From Desulfobacteraceae bacterium (GTDB lineage: Bacteria > Desulfobacterota > Desulfobacteria > Desulfobacterales > DAOWNP01), in NCBI GenBank assembly GCA_030642545.1, contig DAOWNP010000084.1:1-8916 (forward strand): 8,916 nucleotides of DNA, read 5' to 3'. Within the stretch, counting starts at the first letter, position 1. Every line of letters starts with the position of its first letter. Shown here piece after piece: positions 8,112 to 8,916 of this stretch. Made by a program: the position numbers and the translations under genes. Under the pieces are notes generated by a model. That model did no database searches and was not told where the DNA came from. It worked only from the letters and a program-made list of their open reading frames with translations.

Positions 8112-8334
8112 TTTCCGGATTAAATTTATTTTTTAAGGAACGTGGATGAAATAACTTCTACAAATAGGCACATAGATTGGGGTTAGATTTGTTTGATCTG
8201 AAAACTCAAAAAGAGATGGAATAGCTGGCTCTTTTGATGTTTTTGTGATTTTAGATCGGGCAAAGATGACCTGACTCTATTATGTATAATTGCGGAAATT
8301 GTTTTGTCCACGTTCCTTAGGAAATTGCCGGAAA
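8112..8334. repeat. Outer inverted repeat enclosing the MITE-like element
   Basis: TTTCCGG at 8112-8118 pairs with CCGGAAA at 8328-8334, with an AATTT/AAATT pairing just inside. If the element between the TA bases is removed, the flanks form one short hairpin. The element may therefore have landed in the loop of an older palindrome. The arms are short, so this is a modest call. Confidence 0.35.
8134..8319. mobile_element. MITE-like element with inverted ends bounded by TA
   Basis: TAAGGAACGTGGA at 8134-8146 is repeated as a perfect inverse at 8307-8319. Beyond this 13-bp core the arms continue imperfectly to 8166 and 8287, with about 26 of 33 positions pairing. The 186-bp unit has no open frame able to encode a transposase. 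The outermost TA on each side may be a duplicated target, as in elements moved by IS630/Tc1-mariner transposases. The assignment to that group is inference. A degraded insertion sequence or a structured RNA is the alternative. Confidence 0.5.
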
Positions 8335-8382
8335 CAAAATAGACAAGAGACGGAAAGTTTAATTATTTTTTCCGCTATTTTA

Positions 8383-8503
8383 GAATAAATTTCTTGAATT
8401 TCTAAGTTTGCTTCGCCAAAATTGCAAAACTCGCTCGTACCTCACTCAAACAATCGCAATTTTTTTGGCTATGCTGCACTAAGAAATTCTACTAAATTTA
8501 TTC
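8383..8503. repeat. 121-bp imperfect palindromic repeat
   Basis: Three matched blocks in mirrored order: GAATAAATTT (8383-8392) with AAATTTATTC (8494-8503), GAATTTCT (8396-8403) with AGAAATTC (8482-8489), and GCCAAAATTGC (8415-8425) with GCAATTTTTTTGGC (8456-8469). The central loop, about 8426-8455, carries the repeated pattern CTCGCTCG-TAC-CTCACTC. The layered arms and distinctive GC-richer loop look like a dispersed intergenic repeat or small non-autonomous element. No gene is present. I cannot name its family. Confidence 0.55.
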
Positions 8504-8561
8504 CATACGCTACAAAAACAAGTAAACTTCCCTCTCTCAAGATTCTAATCGGACACTACTG

Positions 8562-8612
8562 ATTAATATTAAAAAAACATACAGTTTTATTAAATATTAA
8601 TGCTTAAAACTG
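8562..8612. repeat. Overlapping hairpins upstream of the antitoxin gene
   Basis: ATTAATATT (8562-8570) pairs with AATATTAAT (8593-8601), with AAAAC/GTTTT pairing inside. A competing perfect pairing joins CAGTTTTA (8582-8589) with TAAAACTG (8605-8612). An outer CTCAAGA/TCTTGAG pair (8536-8542 with 8625-8631) surrounds both. They may be a degraded repeat; no function is evident. Confidence 0.3.
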
Positions 8613-8672
8613 CAATAAAGCTTCTCTTGAGTTGTTACAAAACGCTAAAGAAACCAATTATAAATTTATAGA

Positions 8673-8701
8673 TTGATATTGTAGCCCGTATGGGATATTT
8701 T
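8673..8701 (+). promoter_or_regulatory. Candidate promoter of the antitoxin gene
   Basis: TTGATA (8673-8678, five of six bases matching TTGACA), a 17-nt spacer, then TATTTT (8696-8701, four of six matching TATAAT). Transcription would start near 8708, right at the ribosome binding site, giving a very short leader. Confidence 0.4.
8682..8697. promoter_or_regulatory. Candidate operator for antitoxin autoregulation
   Basis: TAGCCCGTATGGGATA is an imperfect dyad (six of eight pairs) with CCC/GGG arms in otherwise AT-rich DNA. It fills the spacer between the candidate -35 and -10. RelB/DinJ-type antitoxins repress their own promoters by binding such dyads; its role here is inferred from position. 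Confidence 0.4.
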
Positions 8702-8707
8702 TATTGT

Positions 8708-8718
8708 AAGGAGGTGAT
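8708..8718 (+). promoter_or_regulatory. Near-ideal Shine-Dalgarno sequence of the antitoxin gene
   Basis: AAGGAGGTGAT, complementary to the 3' end of 16S rRNA over 11 bases, with GGAGG 8 nt before the ATG at 8723. This fixes the start. It is much stronger than the sites of the operon genes, consistent with the high antitoxin synthesis that type II modules need. Confidence 0.75.
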
Positions 8719-8722
8719 ACCT

Positions 8723-8916
8723 ATGGCAAAGACTGCAACCGTAAGAGCAAGAATTGAACCTGAACTTAAAAAAGACGTTGAAAACCTTTTTAAGAAATTA
8801 GGTCTTTCTACAACCGAAGCGATTTCAATATTTTATAGACAGGTAAAACTAAGAAACGGGCTACCCTTTAATGTCGTTATTCCTAACAAGACAACAGAAA
8901 GGGTTTTTAAAGACAC
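8723..8916 (+). CDS. RelB/DinJ-family type II antitoxin (partial, runs off the window)
   Basis: The first 64 codons are present with no stop. The protein begins M-A-K-T-A-T-V-R-A-R-I-E-P-E-L-K, a beta strand followed by helices typical of the ribbon-helix-helix DNA-binding fold of RelB/DinJ. The following LGLSTTEAISIFYRQV and GLPFNV segments (about 27-51) match the family closely: L-G-L-S/T then a helix, and then a G-L-P-F stretch. Such proteins neutralise a RelE/YafQ-type mRNA-cleaving toxin and repress their own operon as a complex. Family length is usually about 80-100 residues, so most of the protein is here; the toxin-binding C-terminus and any toxin gene lie beyond 8916. It faces away from the housekeeping operon, behind a repeat-rich spacer, and so probably belongs to an accessory segment. 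Confidence 0.88.
   Translation, partial: MAKTATVRARIEPELKKDVENLFKKLGLSTTEAISIFYRQVKLRNGLPFNVVIPNKTTERVFKD

Larger units (their letters stand above)
7885..8722. other. Gene-poor, palindrome-rich spacer between the operon and the antitoxin gene
   Basis: No convincing coding sequence in 838 bases: frames are short and have no ribosome binding sites. It holds the operon promoter at the left end and the antitoxin promoter at the right end. Between them lie several inverted repeats, annotated separately. Small hairpins of unknown meaning also occur: CTATCT/AGATAG (8004-8009 with 8019-8024), GGAAT-GAAA-ATTCC (8046-8059) enclosed by TCTGC/GCAGA (8041-8045 with 8073-8077), and CGGAAA/TTTCCG (8351-8356 with 8369-8374). 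None is followed by a T run of the kind expected for an intrinsic terminator. Confidence 0.7.

Noticed and set aside
8134..8319. Remnant coding sequence of a transposase on the minus strand
   Set aside because: The longest readable stretch is interrupted by stops and shows no recognisable transposase motif; a non-autonomous element fits better.
8041..8460. CRISPR array
   Set aside because: The repeats here are inverted and differ from each other; there is no series of evenly spaced direct repeats.
8383..8503. Integron attC site next to a toxin-antitoxin cassette
   Set aside because: The length and palindromy would fit, and such modules are common in cassettes. However, I cannot find the RYYYAAC and GTTRRRY core sites at the ends, and no integrase or second attC is present.

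Overview
The window holds the 3' part of an AT-rich bacterial chromosome region with two regimes. Positions 92 to about 7935 are a single block of five genes, all on the minus strand. Positions about 7935 to 8916 are a gene-poor, palindrome-rich spacer that leads into the start of a plus-strand toxin-antitoxin antitoxin gene. Gene content (tilS, ftsH, folP, coaX, PAS-containing hybrid histidine kinase) and protein style suggest a low-GC Gram-negative. A member of the Desulfobacterota (former Deltaproteobacteria) is my best guess, inferred from family resemblance only and not from a marker gene.

Read in transcription order on the minus strand, the operon is tilS (tRNA-Ile lysidine synthetase), a 40-nt gap, ftsH (membrane AAA+ zinc protease), a 23-nt overlap, folP (dihydropteroate synthase), an 18-nt gap, coaX (type III pantothenate kinase), then about 108 nt, and finally a hybrid sensor histidine kinase. 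A TTGACA-bearing promoter candidate lies just upstream of tilS. A second candidate, with a consensus TATAAT, lies between coaX and the kinase. The first four genes are housekeeping: AUA decoding, membrane proteostasis, folate synthesis and CoA synthesis. tilS-ftsH and ftsH-folP are recurring neighbours in bacteria. The kinase looks like a separately promoted passenger at the end.

The most interesting point in the coding part is the start of the kinase. The conventional ATG at 2608 has no ribosome binding site and removes the first transmembrane helix. An in-frame extension back to 2713 restores that helix and sits behind a good Shine-Dalgarno sequence, but its first codon is ATA instead of ATG.

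The 838-base spacer (7885-8722) has no convincing gene. It contains a 186-bp element with about 33-bp imperfect inverted ends bounded by TA (MITE-like), which lies inside an older inverted repeat. It also contains a 121-bp imperfect palindrome and smaller hairpins. The window ends inside a RelB/DinJ-family antitoxin with an almost ideal ribosome binding site and a candidate operator in its promoter spacer. I see no clearly new biological system here; the notable items are the odd kinase start and the repeat cluster.
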